Source: Mycoplasmopsis caviae (GTDB taxonomy: Bacteria; Bacillota_I; Bacilli_A; Mycoplasmatales; Metamycoplasmataceae). Taken from it: 64,000 nt of DNA. Location: the NCBI RefSeq assembly GCF_024498215.1, contig NZ_CP101806.1, positions 1 through 64,000 on the forward strand. The letters run 5' to 3'. The notes under the pieces are model-generated. The model saw nothing but the letters and a program-made list of their open reading frames with translations. It was not told the DNA's origin and did not search any database. Shown here piece by piece: positions 1-11,567 of the stretch. Each line of letters opens with the position of its first letter. The first letter of the stretch is position 1. The translations under genes and the position numbers were made by a program.

Positions 1-22
1 AAAATATTATTATTAATATACT

Positions 23-1432
23 ATGGAACAAAATAAAGGTTTAAAAGACGCAATTACAATGAAAGCCAATACATTAACATTTTTAAAATCTTTAAGTGCT
101 GATGTAAATGACCAGATGTTATATAAAAACTTCATTTCAAACTTTACAATTGTTAGTATCGACCAAAATAATCATGTCAAAATACAAACTTGATTACAAA
201 AACCAAGCCTTGAAATTGTTGTTAAAATGCTTGATGCCAATATTTTAAAAGCACTTGAAGAAACATTCGAAAAGCGTTGTAGTTATGAATTTATACATGT
301 GGTAAATCCAAAATTAAAAACCACAAAATCTTCTTCAACTAAAACAAACTCAAAAGTTATACAACAAGAAGTTAAACTTGGTGTTGATATAAATAAAGAA
401 TTAACTTTTGATAACTATGTAGAAAGCAATTTTAATAAGGATGCAATTAAATTAGCAAATTATTTAATTAAAGGTGGAATAGAATACAATCCAATATTTA
501 TTTATGCTAAAAGCGGGTTAGGGAAAACACACTTGCTACATGCTATTGGTAACAAATTACAAGAACAAGGCAAAAGTGTAAAATACATAAATCCGAGTAT
601 ATATGCAAGAGATATTTCTTTTTATTTACAAGAAAATGACCAAGCAAAATTAAAGAGAATAAAAGATGAGTTTGATAATGCAGACTATTTAATGTTTGAT
701 GATTTTCAAAGTTATGGGGTTGGCAATAAAAAAGCAACAATTCAAACTATTTATAATATTTTAGATTTTAGATTAAATAATGATAAAATCACTATATTTT
801 GTTCAGATAAGCCTATAAATAACTTAAATGCAATGTTTGATGAGCGTTTAGTTTCAAGACTTTTTATGGGACTTCAACTTGAAATTAAACAACCACAACA
901 AGAAGATTTATTAAGAGTTCTTGATTATATGCTTGACATAAATCAAATGCAACCAGAGGCATGAGAAAAAGAAGCAAAGAATTTTATAACAAGAAATTAC
1001 TCGACTTCAATAAGAACACTTATTGGTGCTATTACTAGATTAAAATTCTATCGTGCTGAAATGAGTAGAACTAACTCAAAATATACTGTTGCTGTTGTAA
1101 ATTCAATACTAAAAGACATGCAACAAACAAAAGAAAATATTACACCTGATTCCATTATCGAATATGTCGCAAAATATTACAAAATACCAAAAAAAGAAAT
1201 CCTTGGTAAAGGAAGACAAAAAGATGTTGTTTTAGCAAGACATATTGCTATTTATGTAATAAGAAACCAACTCGAAATTCCACTTGAACAGATTGGCCAA
1301 ATTTTTGGTAATAGAGACCATTCGACAATAATTAATGCTATTAAAAAAATTGAAACAGAAAGCGATATGCCTGATAAAACAATAAAAAGAACTATATCAA
1401 TGATTAGTGATGATATCTACAAATTAAAATAG
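23..1432 (+). CDS. dnaA: Chromosomal replication initiator DnaA
   Basis: Encodes a 469-aa DnaA, the AAA+ ATPase that binds and opens the origin. The AAA+ domain shows Walker A GLGKT near residue 168 and Walker B YLMFDDF near 221. The C-terminal helix-turn-helix domain IV has the signature RDHSTI near 432, which reads DnaA boxes. The start at ATG 23 gives a normal N-terminal domain I; a later ATG at 227 would remove it. Two in-frame TGA codons (191-193 and 962-964) must be read as Trp, so the genome uses translation table 4. The gene is followed by a 134-bp spacer and dnaN, the usual mollicute origin order. The Walker A loop is preceded by YAKS rather than the common GGVG, which is a minor divergence. 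Identification is firm. Confidence 0.97.
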
Positions 1433-1566
1433 TTATTCACTGCTTATTAACATTTAAAAAAATAAAAAAGTTAAAAAATATAATAAAAAAAGTTAAAAAT
1501 TTGCTTTTTTATAAGTTTTCCACAAAATAACAAAACATATTATTAATATATTTAAAAGGAGTTTTT
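1433..1566. other. Putative oriC spacer between dnaA and dnaN
   Basis: A 134-bp, very AT-rich gap. It contains one clear DnaA-box-like site, TTTTCCACA at 1516-1524 (one mismatch to TTATCCACA), and a weaker one, TTATTCACT at 1433-1441, touching the dnaA stop. Runs of A and T between them could serve as an unwinding region. Mollicute origins usually flank dnaA, so part of the origin may lie upstream of the window. The dnaN ribosome binding site AAGGAG sits at 1556-1561. Origin function is inferred from context and box matches. Confidence 0.55.
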
Positions 1567-2673
1567 ATGAAATTTCACATTAAAAAACAGTTGTTAGATG
1601 AAACACTAGAAATAGTAACAAAATATTCTGATCCTATAAATTCACTTTATGGTTTTAGGTGTATATTAATTAAAGTAGAAAATGAAAAAATTACGTTTTC
1701 AGCTTCAAATGGTGTTATAAATATTATTAAATCATTAGATGTAGATGATGTTAATATAAAAATAGAAGAAACAGGAATGTTTTTAATACAAGCAAATATT
1801 TTTAAGAATGTTATTAAAAAATTAAGTGGGATGATAACTCTTAACCAAGAATTTTCTACAAGATTAGAAATATCACAAAGAAATTCAAATTATAAATTAA
1901 CAACAAATCCTATAAGTTCATTTCCTGAAATAGAAGAAAATATAAATTTGAAAAAAATTGAAATAGACACTAACGAATTTAGAAAAGCTATAAAATCAAC
2001 GATATTTGCAGTTAGCCAAGATTCTTCGCTTGTTTATAAATGTATTAATTTTAAATTTAAAGATAATAAATTAAATTTGACAGCAACAGATGCAGCAAGA
2101 CTTTCTTATTATTCAATGAATTTAAATAATTATCAATACTCAAATGAAGAATTTTCAGTTAATAGTAAAGATGTAAAAGATTTAATACCAGCAGATGCAC
2201 CTAAAAAAATTACTTTTTTCTTTAATAGAATAAAAATGGGAATTGAATATAAAAATACAGTAATTACTTCAAGAATTGTTGATTTACCTTACCCTGATAT
2301 TGAAAGTTTATTTACTTCAATGGATATTGAAAATAAATTGTTTATTAAAAAAGAAGAAATTAATGATTTAATAAATAAAGTTTGGCTTGGTACCTCAGAT
2401 AAACAAAACAGACTTGAATTTACAATAAATAAAAGTGAAATATCTGTATTAAATAAATTAGATGAAATTAGTATATCAGTTGCAAAAACACAAAACTTTA
2501 AATTTGAAGGAAAAGCATTCGAATTTGATATTAATTATCATTTTTTAAAAGATGCTCTAAGTGTTTTTGAAGGAGATGTTTTAATTTTATTTGATAAAAA
2601 TATACAAAAAATTCTTATTGCTTCTGATTCAAATAAAGAATCAAAACAATTAGTTACCCCAATGAGAAGATAA
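1567..2673 (+). CDS. dnaN: DNA polymerase III beta sliding clamp
   Basis: A 368-aa protein of normal clamp length, starting with MKFHIKKQLLDETLEIV, which fits the first domain of bacterial beta clamps. It forms the dimeric ring that tethers the replicative polymerase to DNA. The start is set by AAGGAG five bases upstream of ATG 1567. The C-terminus ends in LVTPMRR, the conserved clamp ending (usual form PMR with hydrophobic residues before it), confirming that the gene is complete. It follows dnaA and the origin spacer in the usual order, and the S4 gene starts one base after its stop, so both are probably co-transcribed. Confidence 0.96.
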   Translation: MKFHIKKQLLDETLEIVTKYSDPINSLYGFRCILIKVENEKITFSASNGVINIIKSLDVDDVNIKIEETGMFLIQANIFKNVIKKLSGMITLNQEFSTRLEISQRNSNYKLTTNPISSFPEIEENINLKKIEIDTNEFRKAIKSTIFAVSQDSSLVYKCINFKFKDNKLNLTATDAARLSYYSMNLNNYQYSNEEFSVNSKDVKDLIPADAPKKITFFFNRIKMGIEYKNTVITSRIVDLPYPDIESLFTSMDIENKLFIKKEEINDLINKVWLGTSDKQNRLEFTINKSEISVLNKLDEISISVAKTQNFKFEGKAFEFDINYHFLKDALSVFEGDVLILFDKNIQKILIASDSNKESKQLVTPMRR

Positions 2674-2674
2674 T

Positions 2675-2908
2675 ATGAATAATGAAATTTTTTTAAAAGA
2701 TGAATATATAACAATAGGCCAATTATTAAAAAAAATAGGTTTAATAGATACAGGGGGACAAGCAAAAGCATACTTAATATCTACAAAAATATTAATAAAT
2801 GATAAAAAACCAAAAGGAAGAAGTGCAAAAGTAAAAATTGGCGACATTGTATGAGTTAATAATAAAGTGTTTGTTATTAAGAAATTAGAGAATCAATATG
2901 AAAAATAA
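2675..2908 (+). CDS. yaaA: S4-domain RNA-binding protein (YaaA type)
   Basis: A 77-aa protein that consists almost entirely of one S4 RNA-binding domain. The segment with TIGQLLKKIGLIDTGGQAK followed by LINDKKPKGRSAKVKIGD is typical of the small YaaA/S4 proteins encoded directly after dnaN in Firmicutes and mollicutes. The exact role of this family is unsettled; some members are linked to ribosome assembly or RNA binding. One TGA (2852-2854) encodes Trp in IVWVNNK. The ATG follows the dnaN stop after one base, and its 3' end overlaps the start of the next reading frame at 2898, suggesting translational coupling. Confidence 0.9.
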
Positions 2909-4051
2909 ATTTGTTCATTTAATACCTTTTGATTTAGGGATTGTGTTTGAAGATGATATTTTATTTGATAAAAAATATCACAAAAATTAAAAAGTGTTTT
3001 TGTAGAAAAGATAAGTAATGAATATAAAGAAAAAACAAATTTAATATTAGAAAAAGAAAATATTATTGTTAAAGAAATATATAAAGACAAAATTTTTCTA
3101 GCAATTAATAAAAACGGTGTTGGTTGCTTTATAGTTAATGATTTTGAAAAAGAATTTTTAACACAAGAACAAAGAACAAAAGTAGAAAATTTGGATTCTT
3201 TTGTTTTTTGACAAAAGAAAACATCTCAATATAATTTTTTAAAAAACCAAAATTTTAAAAGCGAATTAAAAGATGCAATTATTCAAGCAAGAAACAAAAT
3301 TTTAAAAATTGTTTCAGAAATAAAAGGATTTAAAGAAAGAAAAGTCAAAAGAGAAACCAATTCAACAAATTATAAACATAATGGTTTTTCTTATGTTATG
3401 ACATTGGTTCTTTCTGATAAATCAATTCAGCATTTTGATGGCAATATTGATTCAAGTTTGGAAAAGTGAATAAAAATCGAAGATTTTGAAGGAATAAAAG
3501 GTTCTAAAAGCGATATTATTTGTTCATGATCAGTTGTTTCAATTACCAATTCATATAATTTTGAATCTCTGGTTGAAGAAATGAATAATAACGAAAATTT
3601 AAAATCGCTGATAGAATGTGAATTATGAATACAAAATAGATGATTTTTAATTGATGCAACACTAGAAAATGTAAAAAATAAACTTAATAAAATTAAACAA
3701 AATTTTTATAATGAAACACTTCTAAAAATAATTGATACTGAATTGCAAACTGATTTTTCTGCAAATATGGGAACTTTTAAAAACAAAATAATTGTTGCGT
3801 TAAAGAAAACAAGCGGTATTTTGAATCATTCAAAATCTATTATTGAAAAAAGCAAAAAAAGATTTTCAATTTTTCTTAAAACAATAACAACTTTTCTTAG
3901 TGTTGGTTTTTCAATATTAAAAATTATTGAGGTTTGAAGACAAAACAAAAACACTGTCGTAGATATTGCAACACTTATACTTATTTTAGGAGTTACTGTT
4001 ATTGTTATTTTCTATATTGTTTTTGAAGCAATAAAGAATAGGAGAAAATAA
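2898..4051 (+). pseudogene. Membrane protein of unknown function, frameshifted in an A6 run
   Basis: The reading frame starts at ATG 2898 (overlapping yaaA) but stops after 30 codons at 2988-2990. A second frame is open from 2972 to a TAA at 4049-4051 and continues the same protein: adding one A to the run after GAT at about 2969-2975 fuses the two into one ~384-aa product. I do not recognise the family. The long middle part is soluble and lysine-rich with several TGA Trp codons; the last ~75 residues carry two hydrophobic segments (LSVGFSILKIIEV and LILILGVTVIVIFYIVF) ending in a positive tail, so it is likely anchored at the C-terminus. The next gene starts inside its stop codon (ATG 4051). 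The break may be real, a slippage switch, or a sequencing error. Confidence 0.6.
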
Positions 4052-4580
4052 TGAAAAATAAAATTCTTTTAATTATTGATGTACAAAAAGGTTTTTGTCG
4101 ATACAACAACACACAAAAAAATCACAAAAAATTGTAAAATTATCAAACAACAATTATTTTGATATAAAGGTTGCTTCACAATTTATTAATAATGAAAATT
4201 CCCCGTATGAAGAAATTTTAAAATGAACAAAATTAAGAAATAAAGATGAAATTGATTTGGTGTCAGGTTTAAAATTTGATGCTATTATCAGAAAAAATAC
4301 CTACACATTTTGAACTTCTGAATTAAAGGAAAAATTAAAGAAATTAAATAATGGTGAATTACCAAAAGAAATTTATCTTTGTGGTATTGACACAGATTGT
4401 TGCGTTTTAAAAACAGCAGTTGATATTTTTGAAAATAACATTAGACCGATTGTCATCAAAGACTTTTGTGCTTCAAATGGTGGAATAAAACAACACAATG
4501 CGGGATTAAAAGTTTTAGAAAGACTTATAGGTAAAAATAACATAATTAATTTTGCAGACATATTAAGGAGCGAAAACTAA
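4051..4580 (+). pseudogene. Isochorismatase/nicotinamidase-family cysteine hydrolase, frameshifted in an A run
   Basis: The N-terminus KILLIIDVQKGFC has the catalytic Asp of the isochorismatase-like fold, and the downstream part has LCGIDTDCCVLKTA, the conserved region with the nucleophilic Cys and the preceding cis-peptide. Members hydrolyse amides or vinyl ethers; nicotinamidase is the most likely activity in a mycoplasma, which would fit nadE elsewhere in the window, but the substrate cannot be told from sequence. The two halves are in different frames: a stop falls after 28 codons, and one more A in the A7 run at about 4113-4119 restores a ~176-aa protein of normal length. It overlaps the preceding gene by one base and is followed by a strong hairpin terminator. 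Confidence 0.7.
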
Positions 4581-4600
4581 AAAGTGGCAAGGCCACTTTT
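4580..4600. terminator. Bidirectional hairpin terminator
   Basis: Perfect 9-bp stem AAAAGTGGC / GCCACTTTT with loop AAG, A-rich on the left and T-rich on the right, so it can act on both strands. It lies between convergent genes: the hydrolase ending at 4580 and the minus-strand lipoprotein ending at 4612. The same stem recurs at 7788-7809. Confidence 0.8.
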
Positions 4601-4611
4601 AATTTTGGGAT

Positions 4612-7600
4612 TTAATATTGTCCTAAATATCATTCGAAAGTTTTATATTCGTCATCATCACCGGATAATGTTGGATAATTATAAGATGAAAATGCAACCT
4701 TAGTTGTTTTTCGACCAATAATTCTAAATTTTGTTGATAAAGTTTTCTTATTTTCATTTTTTGTTATTTTAAGATGCCAACTTAATTTTTGATAATTTGA
4801 GAATTTTTCGCCTACAACATGGTTTTCAATTAATTCATTAAATTTCTCTAGTGTGTCAGCTTTATTATCTTGTGATAAGAAATCAAAAGCAAATGTATAA
4901 TTCAATTCTTCTTGTAAGTCCATTGTGTTTGAACCAAACTTCTTAAGTCCTTGTCCAATAAAACAAAGGAATTTACCACCGGTAATACCAGGGGCTTGAT
5001 ACGATTTCATACTTGTTAGTGTTTTTTTATCAAGTTGATTGAATAAAATTTTATTTTTTGCAAGATAAACAATTAATTTCATTTTGCTATCAAGTGTCAT
5101 ATTTTCTGAACCCGCTTTTAGATTTTTATTAAAACCATCTAAATCAATTTCTTTTGTTTTAGTTGTTGAATCAAGTGAAGCAGTTAATTCTATTTTCAAT
5201 TTGCCTGTTGCAATATCAGGTGTTAATTTTGAAACATTAACATTAATAGTCGAATTATGTTTTTGTAGTGCTTCAAATCCACTAAGCATTATTTCTTTTT
5301 CTGTAATATATGAAGATAAGAAGTATTTTTTGTCAAGTTCAATATTTTGTTTCTTCAACATAACTTTTGTTGCAGAGAAAATTGAATCAAATGTTATGGT
5401 TTCTTTTTTAAATCCATCAATAGTTTGAACTATGTTTAAAATTTCGCTTCCTTTTGTAAATTTTATGTTAAATGTAACTGTACCATTGTAGTTGTCAAAA
5501 CTTTGTATAGATTTTTCTACTGTAATACCTTTGGTTGAAAAATCAAAGTCAGTATGTGTCGTTTTGTCCTTTATTTTTAATTGTTCAGCATCCTTAAATT
5601 CTTTTGCCTCTTTACTCTTGAATGTATCATCAACAGAAAATTCCATATTTTGGATTTCTTGTGCGAGGTCACTTAATTTAAAACCTGTAATTTGGATTGT
5701 GACCGGTTCACTAATTAGATCTCTAATCTTTTTATTTCTTAATTGAACTGAAAAGGTAATTTTATCTGTGCCTTTCAGCATATCTTTAATAACAACTTCA
5801 TATTCAGGTCCAAAATTAGGTTTTGTAATACCATCCATTGTTGCACTTGAAGTTACTATATTATTTTTATTTGTGTAATCAAACTCATCTTTTTTAGAAA
5901 TTAACAACTCTTTTAGTTCTGCTTGAGTTTTAATTTTTGCCAATTTAATCTTTGTTTCTTCATAATGGTATATAGGTTTACCAGCGATTATATAACCTAA
6001 CGTAAAACTTAAAAAATAATTATCTTGATCTTTTGTAAAAATAATCTTATTTTTTGATGAAGCTTCTTTTGTTGAAAAAGTTTGAGCTGTAATTTTATGG
6101 TTAAATAGTGTTAAACCTTGTTTTTCTTTTTTAATTGTTCCTAGTGCCGTTCCAAAGTTAGGCTTTGATGAAAAGACTAATTCACTGTTATTTTCAAGTG
6201 AGTTTAAAATATTAATTACTTCAAGATTTTCAATAACTTTTGTATCATTAAGAACTTTTAGAGATTGAACGATAGTTTTGTGTGTTTTTTGAACATTAAG
6301 AGAAAATGTTTTACTATATGTTTTATTTTGAAACTCGAATTCAACTTTAATATTTCTTTTACCTACTTGAACTTCATCAAGATTATTTGGTTCACTATTA
6401 ACAAATTTATATTTTATATTTGTGAACAGTGAACTATTTTTTAAACCAGTAAGTTTAACTTTGTTTATATCAATATCATAAGCGTTAATCTTATCAATAT
6501 CACCCTCATAAGTTAATTTAGCATTTGCTAATTCATCGTCGAGATTAACATCATTTGTAGTTTTATAAACAACTTCTGTACTTGCTTCTTTATTAAGTTT
6601 ATTATTATAAATGTTTTTGTGTTCAATACGGTATTTGAGTTTTAGTTTGTTTGTATTTGTTATTTCTTCAACAGACACAAAAACAACTTTAATAAAGTAA
6701 GGTAGTGAAACAACTTTAATGGTATTATATTCACCCATAGCATTATCTAATAAATCTGTTTTGAATTCTTCTTTGGTAAATTCGCCATTTTGAATAATGC
6801 TTATTTTTTGTAAAATATTTTCTAATTCATTATCACTTATTCTAAAGTTTTCAAGTGTAAATTTTTTAGTTGAACTCAATTCATTTGTATATTTATTTTT
6901 GAGTTTTATACTAAATTTATATTCGTTAATTGTCCTGCTGATTTCTTCGAATTCAACTGTTTCATAGATTTTTTTGTCAAAATTGCTAAAAGCAACTAAC
7001 GAGCTATTAACATCTTTTGAATATAACTCATGTTGTTTCTTTACACTTGCACTTAGTTTATTTAATTCTTCGTCAATATTAGAAAATTTTTTAGTTTTTA
7101 CATTTACTGTCTTGTGTTCTGATTTGTTTGTATCCTTAGATTTATCAACAACAAAAAATGTAACATCGACACTAATATGATCACTATTTTCAACAATTGA
7201 AACAAGTTTAAATTCAACTTTTGGATCTAAGTTTGCAATTTGTAATCCTTCAATTTTTTGTTCTACAACCTCAAATGCATATAGATTAGGTTTTGCTGAT
7301 ATCTTTACAATATCTCTTAAATTATTAAACTGTTCATTTGGAGATATAAGTATTACATCTGACAAGTTATTTTGATTGTTCACATCTTTAACCTGATAAG
7401 AAATAGTAATTTTATTTTGTGCAGCAATTGAAATATCATTAAAAACCAATTGAACTCTTGAATCTAGATTGGTTATATTAAAAGCATTCTCTTTTTGTGA
7501 AAGTATTTGTTCCTTTGTTAGGTTGGCTTTTAATTCGAATTTTATTTGCTTTGCTAATGTATTAAGTTCATCTTTGCTTAATTCATGCTTTTGTGGTTTT

Positions 7601-7695
7601 ACTTCTGTACCACATGAAGAAGCGACAACAGGTAGGCTTGTTAGTCCGCCAATAAATGGAGCAAAAATTAATGCCTTTTTTCTATTCTTTTTCAT
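4612..7695 (-). CDS. Large surface lipoprotein, Lipoprotein_17-like repeats (paralog 1)
   Basis: A 1027-aa predicted lipoprotein. The signal peptide starts MKKNRKKALIFAP and ends in the lipobox VVASSC, so mature Cys is near residue 28. The rest is built from ~70-90-residue beta-rich units with recurring patterns such as ITGFK and FKKETITFDSIF, resembling the Lipoprotein_17 / variable surface lipoprotein domain of mycoplasmas; the family name is inference. A TGA at 4630-4632 is Trp; the true stop is TAA at 4612-4614, giving the ending YKTFEWYLGQY. Its close paralog lies directly upstream (7813-10902). The first ~60 residues after the lipobox are almost identical between the two, so they arose by duplication. 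The ribosome site GGAAGAG precedes ATG 7695. Confidence 0.88.
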
Positions 7696-7710
7696 TTATC
7701 TCTTCCTTTT

Positions 7711-7738
7711 TATATCTTTTAGATATAACTAAATTATA
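7711..7738 (-). promoter_or_regulatory. Promoter -10 box with adjoining palindrome, lipoprotein paralog 1
   Basis: On the minus strand a TATAAT box (7733-7738) is followed after five bases by the palindrome TATATC-TAAAA-GATATA (7711-7727), which sits between the expected transcript start and the GGAAGAG ribosome site. The same arrangement, base for base, precedes the paralog at 10917-10944. It could be an operator or a 5' mRNA hairpin. Confidence 0.55.
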
Positions 7739-7787
7739 TTAAATCTAATGATTTGATATTAAGATTCTTTTTTAGTAACAAAAAGCA

Positions 7788-7809
7788 AAAAGTGGCAAAC
7801 GCCACTTTT
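7788..7809. terminator. Hairpin terminator shared with the 4580 copy
   Basis: Stem AAAAGTGGC / GCCACTTTT with loop AAAC, the same 9-bp stem as at 4580-4600. It ends the minus-strand lipoprotein 7813-10902, separating it from paralog 1. Confidence 0.8.
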
Positions 7810-7812
7810 ATA

Positions 7813-10800
7813 TTAGTATGAACCAAGTTCTCAAGTAAATACTTCGCTTGTTTCTTCTGTTGTTGGAGTATATGTTTTCAATTCATCTTCTGTTTTTTTT
7901 GTATTTCTACTTATGATAATAAATTTAACATTTATTTTCTTTTCTTGTGAGTTTCCTAAAGCGGTAAGGTGTCATGTTCTAGGTGAGAAAGCTGAAAATG
8001 TTGAACCCACTACATAAGTTTTGACTAACGAGTCAAATTTTTCTGTTTCATCTGTTTCTGCATCATTTTTAATAAAATCAAAAATATAGCTATATTTGAA
8101 ATCATCTTCAAATGTAAATGGACTAGGACTATATTTTTTTAAACCATATTGAATGTAACTTTTTGGTATTGAACTAGTTAAAGGTCTAATGCTTTTTATG
8201 ATTTTAATCATAGAGTCTTCTAATTTTGCAAAAAGAAGATTATTTTTTGCTAGATAAACAAGAAGTTTCATTTTGGCAGCAAATTCCATATTTTGAGTAC
8301 TTGTTTTTAGACTCTTGCTAAAACCATTGATTGTATATTCTTTCGTTTCAGTTTTTGAATCTAAAGTAAATGTCACAGTAATCTTAATAGTTCCATTTGA
8401 TACATCGCTAGTTAGAGATGTAACTTCTGCTTTAATTGTTGAATTATATTTTTGGAATTTTTCAAAACCGGAAATTGAAATTTCGCTTTTTGTTATGTAT
8501 GATGCTAAGAAGTAAGAAGCATCCAATTTAACATTATTTTTTACTAATTCAACTTTTGTGTTTTCTTTAATTTTTTCTAATGTAATTTCTTCGACTTTAA
8601 AACCTGAAACAATGTGACCAATATTGACAATTTCATCATTTTTTGTAAATTTTAAATTAAATGTAACAGTACCAGCATAATTATCAAAACTTGTTATTGT
8701 TTTTTCAACTGTTATACCTTTTGAAGTTAAGTTAATTTCTGAATTTGTGGTTTTGTCCTTAATCTTCAAGTTTGATACATCTGTAAAGTCTTTTGCTTCA
8801 CTAGATTTAAATGAATCTTCAATTGTGAAGTTCATTTTTTCTATTTCGCCCATAAGCTGACTAGCTTTAAAACCAGTAATTTCAATTTTAATCGCATTAC
8901 TAATTAAGTTATTAATCTTTTTACTTTTTAGTTGAGCATTAAATGTTAATTTGTCATTGCCTCTTGTTAATTCAGTGATAACAACTTCATAACCATCTCC
9001 AAAGTCAGGTTTGATTATTCCATCAACTGTTGCATCTGTAACATATGTTGTTGCTTTGTTTTTGTAATCAAATTCAGCTTTCTTTTGTTCAAGCAATGTT
9101 TTTAAGTCTTCTTTTTTTACTAATTTAGGTAATGTTACTGTTGTTGTTTCATAATGATATGTTGCAACATTGCTAAGAACATATCCTAACGTAAATGTTA
9201 AATAATAATTGTTTGTATCTTTTTTAAAAATAACCTTATTTTTAGATAATAAATCCTTTTTTGAAAAGGCTAATGCAATTAGTTTGTGATTAAATAATAC
9301 TTTGCCACTTGTTGTTTTTATAGTACCAAATTGTTTTCTAAAACCTTTTGCATCATAAATAAGTTCTGTATTATCTGTAAGTTTTTCTAGCTCATCGATA
9401 ACATCTGCATTTTCAAAAATGCTTATACTATTAAGATTTTTTAGAGATGAATTTATATTTTTGTGTGATTTTTGAACTTTTAGTTCTAAAACTCTTGTGT
9501 GTTGTTTTCCTTTAAAATTAAATGTAACTTCTATTTTTCTAGTTCCGTTTTGAACTTCATCACGGTCATCAGGTTTTGTTTTGACAAAACTTAAATTAAT
9601 GTTGCTTAATTCATTCTCATTCTTTAGACCTGTTAATTTAATTTTATTTATTTCAACATCATATGCATTTACTTTTTCAATACCGCCTTCATATGTGAGT
9701 GTAGCATTTTCAAAAATTCCTTCAATATCAATAGTGCCTTGGCTCACATATGTAACTTTTATCGTTTTCGTTTTAGTTGAATGATTATTTGGAATATTTT
9801 TCTTAGAAATTTTGTATTCAACCACCAATTTATTTGGTTCTTGTGAATCTCTTGTTGAAATAAAGTCTACTTTTGTATTATCTGAAAGACCACTAATTGT
9901 TACTGTTTTATATATACCATTTGGGTTATTCAATAAATCTGATTCAAATTCTTCTTTAGTGTGTGAGCTGTTTTGTTGAATTGAAACACTTTCCAAAATT
10001 TGATTTAGTTCTTCAGTAGATAATGCTAATTCATTAAATGTGAATTCTTTCTTTTCACTCTTTTCTTTTGTATATTTGTTTTGTAGTTTAAATTCAAATT
10101 TATAGTTATCTTTTTCCTTTGTTTTTTCTTCAAAATCAACTATTTCAAAGACTTTGTTGTCAAAATTACTAAAAGTGATTTTATCCTTACTCATTTCACT
10201 TCAAGGTGTATTACTAATGTCTGTAACATTTGCACTTACATTTGTTAATTCTTCAACAATGCTTGGAAATTCTTTAGCTTTTATTTTTATTGTTCTAGGT
10301 TCCGATTCATTTGTAGTTTTTGACTTGTCAACAATAGAAAATGTAACATTAACACTAATATAATCACTATTTTCAACAACTGAAATAAGTTTAAATTCAA
10401 CTTTTGGATCAATATTTTTAATTTCTAAACCATCGGTTTTTTTCTCTACAAGCTCAAATGCATATAAATTAGGTTTTGCTTTTATTTCTATTACATCTCT
10501 TAAATGGTTTAATTGATTAAATGTTGTAAGGTCTATTAATTTCAATTCATCATTTATTATCACATCTGATAAGTTATTTTGATTAGTTTTGTCCTTAACT
10601 TGATAAGAAATAATAATTTTATTTTGTGCATCAATTGAAATATCTTTAAAAACCAATTGAACTCTTGAATCTAGGTTAGTTATATTAAAAGCATTTTCTT
10701 TTTGTGAAAGTATTTGTTCCTTTGTTAGGTCGGCTATTAATTCGAATTTAATTTGTTTGGCCAATGTATTAAGTTCATCTTTGCTTAATTCATGCTTTTG

Positions 10801-10902
10801 CGGTTTTACTTCTGTACCACACGAAGAAGCAATAAGCGGTAAATTTACTATTGCACCTGCTAATGGCAATAAAGCTAATGCCTTCTTTCTATTCTTTTTC
10901 AT
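7813..10902 (-). CDS. Large surface lipoprotein, Lipoprotein_17-like repeats (paralog 2)
   Basis: A 1029-aa lipoprotein, starting MKKNRKKALALLP with lipobox LIASSC. In-frame TGA codons at 10201-10203, 7972-7974 and 7831-7833 encode Trp; reading them as stops would split the protein. The true stop is TAA at 7813-7815. Domain layout and many blocks (for example ITSFDNYAGTVTFNLKF against IQSFDNYNGTVTFNIKF) match paralog 1 along the full length, so this is a tandem duplication that has diverged mostly in the middle and C-terminal units. It carries its own promoter-palindrome and its own terminator, so the two genes can be expressed separately. Likely anchored outside the membrane; function unknown. 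Confidence 0.88.
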
Positions 10903-10916
10903 TTATCTCTTCCTTT

Positions 10917-10944
10917 TATATCTTTTAGATATAACTAAATTATA
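10917..10944 (-). promoter_or_regulatory. Promoter -10 box with adjoining palindrome, lipoprotein paralog 2
   Basis: TATAAT on the minus strand at 10939-10944, then the palindrome TATATC-TAAAA-GATATA at 10917-10933 and GGAAGAG before the start codon. Same spacing as in paralog 1. Confidence 0.55.
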
Positions 10945-10989
10945 TAAAAATGCAAAATAAAAATAAACCCAATGGTTTATTTGTGATAT

Positions 10990-11481
10990 CTAGTTTTTGT
11001 ATTTGTTTTTTCCAACTTGAACTTCAACATTTGTTTCAATTTCAATTTTTCTTGTCTTAATATTGCTTGCATTTAAGATGTGTCTTGCTATTTCTGCATC
11101 TTCTGTATCGTGATATTTGTCATCTTCATAAACAACTTCGCTAATACCTGACTGTGCAATTGTCTTAGCACAACTTGAACAAGGGTAAAGTGAAGTAAAA
11201 ATTGTACAACCATCAAGATTATTATTTGTATTTAATATTGCATTCATTTCAGCATGAACAACATAAGCATATTTTGTTTCTTTTGGGCTTTCACCTTCGC
11301 GGTCTCATGGAAATTCATCATCAATACCTTTTGGCATTCCATTATAACCAAGTGCAATAATTCTTTTGTGTTCATTTACAATGCAAGCGCCAACTTTTGT
11401 TGAAGGATCTTTAGATCTCAATGCAGACACTTTAGCTAATGCCATAAAGTATCCATCTCAATATAACGATTTATTTTTCAT
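10990..11481 (-). CDS. comEB: dCMP deaminase (ComEB family)
   Basis: A 163-aa zinc-dependent deoxycytidylate deaminase that converts dCMP to dUMP for thymidylate supply. It shows the zinc motifs HAEMN (with the catalytic Glu) near residue 75 and PCSSC about 25 residues later, in [15 protein letters not shown]. The start is ATG 11481 ([16 protein letters not shown]); an internal ATG at 11247 would cut off the HAE motif, and two TGA Trp codons lie in between. Length and motif spacing match the dCMP deaminase family rather than cytidine deaminase. It is a lone minus-strand gene between the lipoprotein pair and an IS remnant. Confidence 0.9.
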
Positions 11482-11567
11482 GTGTTTAATTATACTTTTA
11501 ATGGCGAAAAAATAAAATTTAGTGGCAAAAGTGAAAAAAATTAAAAATTTTTAAAACATATCAAAAA

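Noticed and set aside
5084-5746. Plus-strand frames opposite the large lipoproteins
   Set aside because: Mirror frames of intact minus-strand genes, with Ser/Phe-rich translations typical of reverse complements of Lys/Glu-rich protein.
10201-10203. Apparent stop splitting lipoprotein paralog 2 into two genes
   Set aside because: It is TGA, read as Trp in this organism; the frame and paralogy continue through it.
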